Shown: positions 26,807 through 35,258, numbered from the stretch's first letter. The stretch: DNA of 49,938 bases from JAAELZ01 sp965209105 (GCA_965209105.1 CBDBQB010000037.1:1-49938), one strand, 5' to 3'. The notes: a model not told the origin generated them from the letters alone. Program-made: numbers and translations.

Positions 26807-26956
26807 TTAGAATAAAGTGTAAATAAATGGCGCTAACGCAGAGCCTTCAGCAAAAACCACCAGCCCGCCCAGCAATAGCGAAGTAATAATGATCGGCAGC
26901 AGCCAGAATTTTTTCCGGGCTTTCATGAATTGCCATAGTTCTGAGAGTAATTCCAC
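26807..26956 (-). CDS. DUF5989-like single-pass membrane protein, GTG start, 49 residues
   Basis: This small gene lies in the gap between the SxtJ-like and carbamoyltransferase genes. It begins with GTG at 26956 and reads (M)ELLSELWQFMKARKKFWLL, then a hydrophobic helix (PIIITSLLLGGLVVFAEG) and the end SALAPFIYTLF. The 'ELWQFxxxRKKFWLLPI...GS..APFIYTLF' layout matches the DUF5989 family that accompanies NodU-type carbamoyltransferases. It ends 21 bases before the carbamoyltransferase start. Confidence 0.88.
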   Translation of the reverse strand: MELLSELWQFMKARKKFWLLPIIITSLLLGGLVVFAEGSALAPFIYTLF

Positions 26957-26968
26957 TGGTGTATCCTA

Positions 26969-27400
26969 TTAAAATTGGTTGTCGAATGACTCTTTAGAAA
27001 TGGCGTCTTTGCGCGTAATCCAATAACTGCTGAGAGCACTATCAAGTTTTCGTTGCATCGGGTCTTTACCTAGTAAACGCAGAATCAATCCGGTTGGTAG
27101 TACTGTTATAAAAAATATCAGCGCCATTAAGATCGGATTAATTACTTTGTGCGAAAACTGACCGAATTTGGCCCATCCGCGATTAAGCGGCCCTAGCACA
27201 ATGGGGTACAGCAAGGCAGGTATAACAAAGGCGCAGGCTAGATAAACAGCCCACATACGAACACCCCCACTGAAAACCAAGGGCAGTATCGCGACAACAC
27301 AGAGAATAACCGCAAATATCAAACCGAAACTACGATTACTCACCGTCTCACTAAATTCTTTCTGTTCTGGATTGTTTAATGCTTCCGAGTCGTTGGGCAT
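26969..27400 (-). CDS. SxtJ-like membrane protein
   Basis: A 143-residue protein with about three or four membrane helices (FGLIFAVILCVVAILPLVFS, VYLACAFVIPALLYPIVLG, PILMALIFFITVLPTGLILRLL). The end of the last helix reads LLGKDPMQRKLD, typical of the SxtJ family found beside NodU-type carbamoyltransferases. It is the first gene of the cassette. Its role may be to hold the carbamoyltransferase at the membrane, but this is not established. Confidence 0.88.
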   Translation of the reverse strand: MPNDSEALNNPEQKEFSETVSNRSFGLIFAVILCVVAILPLVFSGGVRMWAVYLACAFVIPALLYPIVLGPLNRGWAKFGQFSHKVINPILMALIFFITVLPTGLILRLLGKDPMQRKLDSALSSYWITRKDAISKESFDNQF

Positions 27401-27762
27401 GTGGATTGGTTTATTATGTTATTTGCACGGCATGCGCCATGCGTTGGGATTATAGCGTCATTGCGGTAACCGGACGACTCCGGACAAACGTTTATTCGAC
27501 AGTTACGCGTATAATTTTAGAACGCTTATACGGCCCATCATTACTCCAACCCGGTTCATAGAAACTATGTTTGAGCTTGTCTTACCAGCAACCCGCCCTT
27601 TTTAAATTAATCTTCGGTCACCCATCTTAGTAATCAATCAAGACTGATTGATGTTAACTATTTAGTTTGCATTTTTTATCTAGGTTGTCCCATGCCTGCG
27701 AAAGGCAAATAAGGTAATGGTTATTCAATAATATGAATACCACATTTGTAATTAAATCGATT
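27401..27762. other. Intergenic region between the SxtJ-like gene and the IS remnant
   Basis: A 362-base stretch with no supported gene. It should contain the promoter for the carbamoyltransferase cassette. It is AT-rich towards the right end. Confidence 0.45.
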
Positions 27763-28278
27763 TTATTTTAAACAAGCTTTATATATTTCGATTCGAGAGT
27801 ATTTGGCTTTTGAATCGCGCTCCTTAAAATCGACCAATGCTAATACCCCAGCATTGACCTGACGAACAGTAGCTACATTCCCTGTGCGCAGATACCTCGA
27901 GATATCAGTTATTGGTTCCCTAAACTTGGCTATGCTATTATCTATATTTCTAAATCCAAAATTATCCAGTATTGTGCCCATCGCAATTTGCTCAGATATT
28001 GACGTACCTGAAAAAAGTAAATGCCAATGCTCTACCTTTTCTAAATTTAACCAAGATTCAGCAATATCAGTGCACGCATTCAAAATAAAAATGATAGAGA
28101 GCTTTGCATTATCACAGCTTTTCCGCCGCTTCGTATGAATACTCCGTTTTTGAGCGACACATGTGCATTTATCTTCGCAAAGGGGCTTTTCGACCCGATT
28201 CGATGGAATTAACACCATTTGAGGCGCCTTTTCCAAGGAAAGAGGCTGGTTTAATCGCCTTTCGTGGCCTTTAGGCAC
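27763..28278 (-). CDS. Unrecognised open reading frame beside the transposase remnant, possibly a gene fragment
   Basis: A 171-codon frame that can only begin with GTG inside the end of the transposase gene, so its true start is uncertain. The part after residue ~55 (NAKLSIIFILNACTDIAESW, then WHLLFSGTSISEQIAMG, DISRYLRTGNVATVRQVNAG) looks like a folded AT-rich gene. It may be the 3' part of a gene cut by the insertion element. No family recognised. Confidence 0.4.
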   Translation of the reverse strand: MPKGHERRLNQPLSLEKAPQMVLIPSNRVEKPLCEDKCTCVAQKRSIHTKRRKSCDNAKLSIIFILNACTDIAESWLNLEKVEHWHLLFSGTSISEQIAMGTILDNFGFRNIDNSIAKFREPITDISRYLRTGNVATVRQVNAGVLALVDFKERDSKAKYSRIEIYKACLK

Positions 28279-29119
28279 AACTCACCTGCATTTTCCGGTA
28301 TATCGACAGGCCACACTTGATGTTGTGGCTCATCGCGATCAGCTGCGCTCGGCATTTGTTTCGCTCCAAACCCATATAACGCGCTTTTGATAATCCGTGG
28401 TGAAGTTTCAGTAAGCCAAAGACACGCTCAACTGTCGAACGGATACCAGAACGTATTTTATTCGCCGCTTTCTGCGCATCACTCAATGGTGCGTTCCGAT
28501 AAGCTCGATACAATATCTTGCTTTTCTTGCCGAGTCGCTCTTCATTCTTCTGGCTAGCATAGGCACTGTCAGCATAGACAGCAGATTCCTTGCCCGTCAA
28601 TACCTCATCAAAATGCTGTGAGTCATGGTCGTTCGCTGGGCTATACGCCAATTTCTTGATAAAGCCATCTTCATCTGTATTTGCATGAAGCTTATATCCG
28701 TACGTCGTTTTACGTTTACCATCGGCTGATATCTTTGAGGTATAAGCCGCTTCAGGGTCTTGCGTATTTTTACCTTTCTTATTCTTTCTCGGGCGAGATT
28801 GCTTGGCTTCAATCACGGTGGCATCCACAATACTGATCGAACCTTGGGTGACGATCAAACTGGCTCGGGCAAGTTGCGTATTGATACGCGCTAACATGGC
28901 ATCCAATAAGCCTTCTTTCTGAAGAAGATTCCTGAATCGCCAGATAGTTGAATGATCAGGTATCGAATCGCTTAGATTCAGACCAACAAAGCGGCGAAAC
29001 AATAAATCCCGAGCCAGTTGTTTCTCCATCGCTGGGTCGCTTAAGTTATACCAGGCTTGGAGCAGCATCACTTTAAACATCATCAGCGGCGGAAACTCGC
29101 CATTAAACCCAAGAGACAC
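28271..29119 (-). pseudogene. IS5-family transposase, truncated at its N terminus
   Basis: 282 residues of a DDE transposase of the IS5 type. Visible motifs are the N-terminal domain PPLMMFKVMLLQAWYNLSDP and FRRFVGLNLSDSIPDHSTIWRFR, then SIVDATVIEAK (first Asp), the segment SAVYADSAYASQKN (second Asp), and STVERVFGLLKLHHGL (Glu). Homologues normally have ~50 more residues before PPLMMF. Here the frame has a stop shortly upstream and must start at GTG (29119). The element therefore seems to have lost its left part where it meets the heme-protein fragment. No clear terminal inverted repeats were found. Confidence 0.85.
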
Positions 29120-29132
29120 CCCACTACAGGCA

Positions 29133-29372
29133 ATGGCGTGTTATTTTGGTGGTACGGGTGAATCAACTTCCAATATTCAGGCTTGGTATTCATACGATGA
29201 TGAACCCGTGATGTTTTACGAAACAAATGCCGGTGATTTAGACCTGATTGATTATTATGAGTGGATGCCAAATGCCACTATTCCCAGTGGTGTGTTATAT
29301 CCAATCGATAGTTGTAGTGGCCCAGCTGAGGTATTACAAGGGTGCAACGCATGCCATGGAAAAGCCAGCTGA
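29133..29372 (+). pseudogene. C-terminal fragment of a possible c-type cytochrome
   Basis: 79 codons open from inside the transposase region, with no obvious start context. The sequence (GGTGESTSNIQAWYSYDDEP, YYEWMPNATIPSGVLYPIDS) ends with CNACHGKAS, a heme c CxxCH motif close to the C terminus. It has no signal peptide. The upstream part of the gene is missing at the transposase junction, so this is probably the broken end of a secreted protein. Confidence 0.45.
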
Positions 29373-29442
29373 ACGACGACATATTTAATCTGACTGAGAA
29401 TGGATCGAAGGGTGGCACCGTAGAGCACATCGGCTAAAAAAG

Positions 29443-29487
29443 AGCAGCCAAATTAATAGCTTAATCCATTTGGCTGCTACTTGTTTT
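29443..29487 (+). terminator. Stem-loop terminator downstream of the heme-protein fragment
   Basis: AGCAGCCAAAT (29443-29453) pairs with ATTTGGCTGCT (29468-29478), an 11-base perfect stem, followed by ACTTGTTTT. On the other strand the stem is also followed by T-rich sequence (TTTTTTAGCC), so it may work in both directions. Confidence 0.75.
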
Positions 29488-29501
29488 ATGATCATATATC
29501 T

Positions 29502-29768
29502 AGTGTAGTGTATTGAATAGATCGTATCTATCAGCGAGACAAGAAACGGCCAGATACTAGGCGCGTTTCGCAGTGAATGGCCAGTCCTTTGCAAGCAATG
29601 CAACAACGTAGATGGCCGTTTATTGTCTCGCCCGCAGGGAGCGCCCCAAATAACCCAATACTGCGTTTACAACCCTTGTGAAGGGAACAACCATTCACTG
29701 CGGTTTGTGCCTTGTCTTGGATCATTTGGGGCGCTCTGATATATACGATCTATTCAATACACTACACT
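29502..29768. mobile_element. Multi-palindromic structured element with 33-bp terminal inverted repeats
   Basis: The ends 29502-29534 and 29736-29768 are inverted copies of 33 bases with one mismatch (26 outer bases perfect). Inside are two further hairpins. Hairpin A pairs 29535-29552 with 29613-29630 (18 bases, one mismatch). Hairpin B pairs 29640-29651 with 29724-29735 (12 bases perfect). The two hairpin loops also carry a perfect 12-base complement: CGCAGTGAATGG at 29569-29580 and CCATTCACTGCG at 29691-29702. A small hairpin CCCTT-GTG-AAGGG lies at 29673-29685. There is no credible gene inside. It could be a non-autonomous transposable element, a cruciform site, or a structured RNA. No target-site duplication is obvious. 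Confidence 0.75.
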
Positions 29769-29957
29769 GGCGAACGATATTGATAGTTATACCTGTGGCA
29801 ATAACAGGCAAGATTGCCGACTAAAACGTTATTTCTAAAAGAATCGCCTATTTTGGCAATAGAGCATAGTCTTAAAACGCACTAATAAAAGTAAGCGGAT
29901 TCGCAGGGGCAAGTTGTTCCCTATTGCTTATGATTATGATATCGATTTGTTACTTTT

Positions 29958-29986
29958 TTGTGATAATCATTTGGATGAAGTATCAT
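29958..29986 (+). promoter_or_regulatory. Predicted sigma-70 promoter of the bufferin operon
   Basis: TTGTGA (29958-29963) and TATCAT (29981-29986) are separated by 17 bases and lie about 45 bases before the start codon at 30032. Spacing is ideal and both boxes are near consensus. No clear operator palindrome is seen. Confidence 0.5.
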
Positions 29987-30031
29987 ACATTCATGACCCC
30001 ATTAATGATTAATTAACCGAGAGAGTAAACC

Positions 30032-30385
30032 ATGAAAATGAAAAACAAGTTAAGCACAGCCATCGTATTGACAACCATTCTGGCTGCTGCCAATCAAGTG
30101 AATGCTGAACCCAATGACAAATTATCCATTGCAGATGATAGCTCTGATGCCGTGAAAATGGCCTTTGCTAATTGGCAAAAAGGCGAAAGTTTGTCGGGTC
30201 GGAAAGATAAATGCTTCGGTATCGCATTAGCCGGTGAAAATGATTGCATGGCGGGCGCTGGCACCAGCTGCCAAGGGTCTTCAACTGTAGATTTCCAAGG
30301 CAATGCCTGGACGTATGCCCCTAAAGGTAGCTGTGAACTGATCTCTACGCCAGATGGCACGGGTTCTTTGGAGGAGTTAAGTTAA
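30032..30385 (+). CDS. bufA: Bufferin-type precursor (DUF2282), BufA-like
   Basis: A 117-residue secreted protein with a signal peptide (KLSTAIVLTTILAAANQVNA, cleavage after residue ~25). Its four cysteines are Cys61 (DKCFGIALAGENDC), Cys72, Cys80 (GTSCQG) and Cys101 (KGSCEL), the DUF2282 pattern. Members of this family are substrates of DUF692 (MNIO) enzymes, which modify core cysteines to make copper-binding peptides (bufferins). The ribosome site GAGAG precedes the start, and the DUF692, DUF2063 and DoxX genes follow directly. Confidence 0.92.
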   Translation: MKMKNKLSTAIVLTTILAAANQVNAEPNDKLSIADDSSDAVKMAFANWQKGESLSGRKDKCFGIALAGENDCMAGAGTSCQGSSTVDFQGNAWTYAPKGSCELISTPDGTGSLEELS

Positions 30386-30438
30386 GCCGTATAAGGCCTA
30401 GACAGTATAGATGCCTTAAATAAAGGCGATCTAGAAAG

Positions 30439-31329
30439 ATGATGTTATCCCAGGCTGCAACAACCTTAGAACCACCTGAGCAGGTATCATTGGGTTTACC
30501 TGTTCAGGCGGGCTTGGGATTAAAACCTGAACATTTTCAGGCGGCAGAAACTTCGTCGCCTGCTGATATTTGGTATGAGGTTCATCCTGAGAACTATTTC
30601 ATTGCAGGGGGGGAAAGGCTAAGCAGCCTGATTTCTATTAGTCAACAATACCCCCTCAGTCTACACGGCGTGGGTGCGTCTTTAGGTGGCCCCCAGTTAC
30701 CGGATGAAAATCATATTAAAGAAATCAAACGTTTAATTGATTTACTTAATCCAGTATCTGTCTCTGAGCACGCTGTTTGGTCGCGTTTAGGTAATCACTA
30801 CTTTGCTGATCTGCTTCCTCTGCCCCGAACAAAATATGCCTTGAAGCAATTAGTCGATGGCATCGATTGCTATCAGTCCGGATTAGGCCGACGCATTCTC
30901 ATTGAGAACCCGACCAATTATTTACCGGTGATCACCGAGATGGATGAAGCCGACTTTCTGATTTCAGCAGCGCAGAGCAGTGGTTGTGGCTTACTGCTTG
31001 ATGTAAATAACCTCTATTTGAGTGGCCAGAACTGTGGCCTTGATATTGATGCTTATTTAGCGGCGTTACCGCCCGAGTTGGTCGGAGAAATTCATGTCGC
31101 AGGCTTTGACCTAGACCCAAATATGGGCGATGCCTTGTTAATAGACAGCCATGCATCGGATGTCGATCAAGCCGTTTGGCAGCTTCTGGATAAGGCCTTA
31201 TCTCATTTTGGCCCTAAGCCTGTTTTGCTCGAACGCGATGGCAATCTGCCCAGTTATGCCGAATTACTCCGCGAGCGGAAAATTGCACAACAGGCTTTAC
31301 AGAACATCGAATTAAGCAATGCAGTTTGA
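30439..31329 (+). CDS. bufB: DUF692 multinuclear iron oxygenase, BufB-like
   Basis: A 296-residue MNIO-family TIM-barrel enzyme that modifies cysteines of the precursor peptide. Expected metal-site segments are visible: YEVHPENYF, SLHGVGASLGG, VSEHAVWS, RILIENPTNY, LLLDVNNLY, GEIHVAGF, LIDSHASD and LLERDGNLP. The length is normal. It follows the DUF2282 gene by 53 bases, and its stop overlaps the next start (TGATG). Confidence 0.95.
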   Translation: MMLSQAATTLEPPEQVSLGLPVQAGLGLKPEHFQAAETSSPADIWYEVHPENYFIAGGERLSSLISISQQYPLSLHGVGASLGGPQLPDENHIKEIKRLIDLLNPVSVSEHAVWSRLGNHYFADLLPLPRTKYALKQLVDGIDCYQSGLGRRILIENPTNYLPVITEMDEADFLISAAQSSGCGLLLDVNNLYLSGQNCGLDIDAYLAALPPELVGEIHVAGFDLDPNMGDALLIDSHASDVDQAVWQLLDKALSHFGPKPVLLERDGNLPSYAELLRERKIAQQALQNIELSNAV

Positions 31330-32162
31330 TGCCCTCACAAGATAAAGCCCTTGGCGCCCTGCCCGCGGCCATCACTAACCTAGAGGATTATTGCACGGCT
31401 TTTGAGCGCTACCTCAATACAGGCGATGAAACTACTTTGCAAGCAGTCTTCCCAGCTGCATTAAATTTAAAGTCGGCAGCGGTTTATCGCAATGGATATT
31501 TGCGCGCGTGTATTGATGCTTTGCGGGGCAATTACCCCGTGGTCGATAACCTGCTTGGCAGCGAATACTTTGATCTTATTGCGGCAAAATATGTCGATTC
31601 CCATCCGCCCCAAAAAGGCTCTTTGCTGGGCTATGGAGAAAAGTTTTCTGCTTTCTTACACGCGCATGAGAACCAACACAAATTGGCGTATTTAGCCAGT
31701 TTCGCGGAGCTCGATGCCGCTTGGCTGCAAGCCTATTTTGCCGCCGATGCGCTCCCATTAAACGGCGATGATGTACAACGCTGGCTTGAACAGGGCAAAG
31801 ATATTCCCTCTCTGCCCGTGTCCTTAGTACCATCGGCTTCGATTCATAGCTTGCGCTTTGAAGTTTCTGATTTATGGCTTGAGTTAAAGCACCAAGACGG
31901 TTTTGATGGCGAAGTCAGTGTGTCCCAGCACAGCGAAGATGTCCTGGTTTGGAGAAATGCAGACAATCAAGTTAAGCTGAAAGTTGTTAGCCCGCCCCAG
32001 CAGGCGTTTGTTTCTAGTCTGATGACAGATCAAGCGACAACAACGATAGGCTTGGCCGCCAGCGCCGCGATGAAAGTAGAGATCGGCTTTGATGTGAGTG
32101 CGTATTTTAGCCGTTTGTTAGAAAACGATTTACTGAGCGATGCTTTATTAGGCTCGCACTAA
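31329..32162 (+). CDS. bufC: DUF2063 partner protein, BufC-like
   Basis: A 277-residue protein with the N-terminal DUF2063 fold (VYRNGYLRACIDALRGNYPVVDNLLG, FDLIAAKYVDSHPPQKGSLLGYGEKF) and a C-terminal beta-rich half. DUF2063 proteins work with DUF692 enzymes and are thought to present the precursor peptide. The ATG at 31329 overlaps the previous stop by one base and is preferred over the in-frame TTG just upstream. Confidence 0.92.
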   Translation: MPSQDKALGALPAAITNLEDYCTAFERYLNTGDETTLQAVFPAALNLKSAAVYRNGYLRACIDALRGNYPVVDNLLGSEYFDLIAAKYVDSHPPQKGSLLGYGEKFSAFLHAHENQHKLAYLASFAELDAAWLQAYFAADALPLNGDDVQRWLEQGKDIPSLPVSLVPSASIHSLRFEVSDLWLELKHQDGFDGEVSVSQHSEDVLVWRNADNQVKLKVVSPPQQAFVSSLMTDQATTTIGLAASAAMKVEIGFDVSAYFSRLLENDLLSDALLGSH

Positions 32163-32191
32163 ATTTATATTTCAAAAGGAGCGTTAGAGTT

Positions 32192-32743
32192 ATGTCTATT
32201 CTGCCAAATATTATCAATCTTTACCGACAACTTTGTGGTGGGTTTCATCGCTATTTAAGCGATACCTCCTCGCTTTTACTTCGTTTATTGCTGGCCAAAG
32301 TTTTTCTTGATTCAGGGGTACTGAAATGGTCTGGCTGGTTTAATTTTAATGCATTGCAATATGATTTATTTAAGTATGAATATTTCTGCCCAGAACCCGT
32401 GCGCGAAGGTGCTTTATTGCTCTGCGACCCAAGCGTGCTTGATTATGTCGAAGGTTCCTTTAATTTAGGTTTGGTTAAAGCGTTGGCGGTGGGCTCAGGT
32501 ATTCTGGAGGTGGCTTTGCCCGTATTGCTAATATTGGGGCTGTTTACCCGTATTGGCGCACTGGGCTTGCTGGCAATGACGCTATTTATCCAGCTGGCTG
32601 TGTATCCAAGTTTAGGACACTGGTGGAATCCAGCGGCGTGGTGGGCAGTGGTGGCTTTGGCGATTATGGCGCGCGGCCCAGGGCTGTTTTCGCTTGATCA
32701 TTTGTTTGGTCTAGATAGAGGTAGGAACGCTAAAATTAACTAG
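32192..32743 (+). CDS. DoxX-family membrane protein of the bufferin operon
   Basis: A 183-residue protein with about four membrane helices (LLLRLLLAKVFLDSGVLKW, ALAVGSGILEVALPVLLILGLF, ALGLLAMTLFIQLAVYPS, PAAWWAVVALAIMARG). DoxX-family genes are the usual fourth gene after DUF2282-DUF692-DUF2063. Its role may be in redox or export of the modified peptide but is unproven. An AAAGGAG site lies 8-15 bases before the ATG. Confidence 0.9.
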   Translation: MSILPNIINLYRQLCGGFHRYLSDTSSLLLRLLLAKVFLDSGVLKWSGWFNFNALQYDLFKYEYFCPEPVREGALLLCDPSVLDYVEGSFNLGLVKALAVGSGILEVALPVLLILGLFTRIGALGLLAMTLFIQLAVYPSLGHWWNPAAWWAVVALAIMARGPGLFSLDHLFGLDRGRNAKIN

Positions 32744-32849
32744 AAATATTGACTATTTAAGACGGTTCCTGGCGTGATTGAATATATTTAATCAGACGAC
32801 TTCTACCGTATTCGAGCAGGATACCAATGCGCACAACCCCCTAAAATAT

Positions 32850-33455
32850 ATGAGCGAAACGATAATCGGCCCAGATGGAAAATTACGCTGCAAATGGTGC
32901 GGCTCAGCACCAGAACTTCTAGATTACCACGATACGGAATGGGGCTTTCCAGAGCAAGACGATCGACGATTGTTTGAGAAATTATGTCTTGAGGGTTTTC
33001 AATCCGGATTGAGCTGGCGTACTATTTTGCTTAAACGAGAAAATTTTCGTGCTGCATTTTGTACTTTCGATTTCGATCAAGTCGCACAATTTAAGCAAAG
33101 TGATGTTACGCGATTACTCAAGGACGCGGGGATAGTCCGACACCGCGGCAAGATCGAGGCAGTGATTAATAACGCCGAGCGCGCGCAAGAAATGGTTTCG
33201 CAAGAAGGCTCGCTTGCCAGCTATTTCTGGCGTTTTGAACCAGATTCTAAGCAGCGTATAGAGCCTCAGGCAGTCTCAACTTCAGAGGAATCAATCGCCT
33301 TGTCAAAAGATCTAAAAAAGCGCGGCTGGAAATTTGTAGGGCCGACGACGGCTTTTGCTTTCATGCAGGCCATGGGGCTGGTGAATGATCATGTTAAATA
33401 TTGCAACATCAGAGAAAAGGTTGCGCGTGCACGCCGGCGTTTCAGCCTCTCTTAA
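32850..33455 (+). CDS. tag: DNA-3-methyladenine glycosylase I
   Basis: A 201-residue base-excision repair enzyme that removes 3-methyladenine. The start MSETIIGPDGKLRCKWC matches the family start; a longer frame from 32778 is unlikely. The zinc-binding N terminus (RCKWCG), YHDTEWGFP, FEKLCLEGFQSGLSWRTIL, HRGKIEAVINNA and FVGPTTAFAFMQAMGLVNDH are all typical, with the zinc ligands continuing at the last motif's H and the C in YCNIR. Confidence 0.95.
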   Translation: MSETIIGPDGKLRCKWCGSAPELLDYHDTEWGFPEQDDRRLFEKLCLEGFQSGLSWRTILLKRENFRAAFCTFDFDQVAQFKQSDVTRLLKDAGIVRHRGKIEAVINNAERAQEMVSQEGSLASYFWRFEPDSKQRIEPQAVSTSEESIALSKDLKKRGWKFVGPTTAFAFMQAMGLVNDHVKYCNIREKVARARRRFSLS

Positions 33456-33882
33456 ACCAGTCTCGCGTACAATAATATTGCGGCTGCTTCAAAAATCCGG
33501 ACTTGCTTGCAAGGCAACTGGCAAACCTTCTTTGATTAAATCAAATGAATCCCAATATCAGGATGGAACTTGAGAATCAGCAGTCATCAATGGTAATTAA
33601 CCAAGATAGAAATGGGCAATTTGGGAACGCTAATTTTTGTCTAAAAAAGGCCTGCAAAAAGGCAGACCTTTTTACTTGCAAGAAATTTACTTTCTATCCA
33701 TTGCCACGTCTGTGATCATTAAACAGTGCTTTGATTAAAGACACCGACGTAAAGACCATCACAATGGTGGCCCGCTGAGTTGGTCGTTTTGAACCAACTG
33801 GCCCATCGAACATATGTGCCTGAATCTGAAATGTCGCGGCAAGGCGCAGGGCCGAGAAGCTAGTCCTTGTGCTAATTTATTA
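33456..33882. other. Convergent intergenic region between tag and hflX
   Basis: A 427-base gap between convergent genes. Apart from the terminator-like hairpin at 33643-33675 I see no gene or RNA. A 62-codon plus-strand frame starting inside tag is a shadow. Confidence 0.5.
33643..33675 (+). terminator. Probable terminator downstream of tag
   Basis: AAAAAAGGCCTGC pairs with GCAGACCTTTTT around an AAAAAG-type loop with one mismatch, followed by ACTT. The A-rich left side gives a matching T-run on the other strand, so it could also serve hflX. Confidence 0.6.
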
Positions 33883-35184
33883 TTACTCAGATAGCACGGA
33901 CACCCCTTGTTTGCTCAACCAGCCCACATCGCGAGGGGACAGATATAAGGTCAATGCTGCACCCCCGCAATCGTCAAAGGTTTCGGTCACCACTTGATAA
34001 CGAGTATGGATGATAGATCTCAACTTTTCTTGCTGGGCGCTTAGCTTGACTGCATAGTGAGAATGCTTACTTGTCAGCTGCTCATAAAGTGCCTTATTGA
34101 GTAGATCTAATCCGAGATTCGCTTGCGCAGAAGTATAAACTGAGGTTTGTGTATCGCCATTTTCGTGCTCTTTGATTTTAAGGCGCGGCGCCTCGTTTAA
34201 CACATCGATCTTATTGAATACTTTGATTATCGGAATATCTTCCGCACCCAGTTCAGACAACACACGATCTACTTCAATAATATGCGATAGGTGCTCGGGG
34301 TCTGAACGATCAATAATATGTAAGAGTATCGAGGAATTTTTAACTTCCTCCAACGTTGAGTGAAAAGCCGCCACTAAAGAATGTGGCAAATCCTGTATAA
34401 AACCGACGGTATCAGATAGGATAATTTCACCGAAGTCGTCAATGGCTAATCGCCGCATTGTCGGATCAAGGGTGGCAAATAATTGATCCGCCGCATAAAC
34501 ATTTTCACCCACCAAACGATTAAATAAAGTGGATTTGCCCGCGTTGGTATAACCGACCAAGGTTACAACGGGAACGGGTACCCTGTCCCGCGCTCGTCTT
34601 CTAAGTTGTCTTTGTTTTTCGACGCTTTGTAGTCTTTTCTTAAGGCCTTTTATTCGGTTGGCAATTAGGCGCCTATCGGTTTCAAGTTGGGTTTCACCCG
34701 GTCCGCGCAAACCAATCCCGCCCTTTTGACGCTCCAAGTGGGTCCAGCCTCGAACTAATCGCGTTGAGAGATGTTCTAACTGTGCGAGTTCAACCTGCAA
34801 CTTACCTTCGTGAGATTGAGCGCGTTGCGCAAAGATATCGAGAATTAAGCGCGTTCTATCGAACACTCGGCAATTAAGCGCACGTTCCAAGTTTCGTTCT
34901 TGGATAGGTGTGATTGGATGATTGACCACCACCGCGTCGATATGCTGTTGCTCGATAATGCCTTTTATTTCGTCAATTTTACCCAGCCCGATAAACGTAC
35001 CGGGATGCGGTTGTTGGCGTACCGCGTGGATGATATTCGAGACGACAGCGCCTGCTGACTCAACGAGTCGACAAGTCTCGTCTATGTCGTAGGTGGTTTG
35101 TAACTTCGGAAAAGTCTGGTCAACGATGACAACGCGTTCAGCCGCCTTATCATCGTTACCCGTTTCATCGACAGATTGAAACAG
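33883..35184 (-). CDS. hflX: GTPase HflX, with a probable CTG start codon
   Basis: HflX is a ribosome-associated GTPase. The GTPase motifs are G1 (GYTNAGKSTLF), G2/G3 (ATLDPT, DTVGFI) and G4 (NKID), with the upstream GGIGLRGPGETQLETDRR helix. The open frame contains the normal N-terminal domain (ERVVIVDQTFPKLQTTYDID, then GLGKIDEIKGIIEQQHIDAV), but no ATG, GTG or TTG exists before it. The first ATG/GTG would be a pair at codon ~86, deleting half of the domain. CTG at 35184 (reading (M)FQSVDETGND) is preceded by TGAGG at an 8-base spacing and gives 433 residues, a normal length. hflX follows hfq after 74 bases. Confidence 0.88.
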   Translation of the reverse strand: MFQSVDETGNDDKAAERVVIVDQTFPKLQTTYDIDETCRLVESAGAVVSNIIHAVRQQPHPGTFIGLGKIDEIKGIIEQQHIDAVVVNHPITPIQERNLERALNCRVFDRTRLILDIFAQRAQSHEGKLQVELAQLEHLSTRLVRGWTHLERQKGGIGLRGPGETQLETDRRLIANRIKGLKKRLQSVEKQRQLRRRARDRVPVPVVTLVGYTNAGKSTLFNRLVGENVYAADQLFATLDPTMRRLAIDDFGEIILSDTVGFIQDLPHSLVAAFHSTLEEVKNSSILLHIIDRSDPEHLSHIIEVDRVLSELGAEDIPIIKVFNKIDVLNEAPRLKIKEHENGDTQTSVYTSAQANLGLDLLNKALYEQLTSKHSHYAVKLSAQQEKLRSIIHTRYQVVTETFDDCGGAALTLYLSPRDVGWLSKQGVSVLSE

Positions 35185-35258
35185 TGTTAGAACCTCATTT
35201 GGACAATCAGACCTAGCTTAAAGATGTTGATCATCAAGCTTATGGAATATAAGGTGCT

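Noticed and set aside
29531..29725. 64-codon minus-strand frame inside the palindromic element
   Set aside because: The sequence is explained by nested inverted repeats; the translation shows no domain.
33385..33573. 62-codon plus-strand frame starting inside tag
   Set aside because: It overlaps the tag C terminus in another frame and has no motifs.
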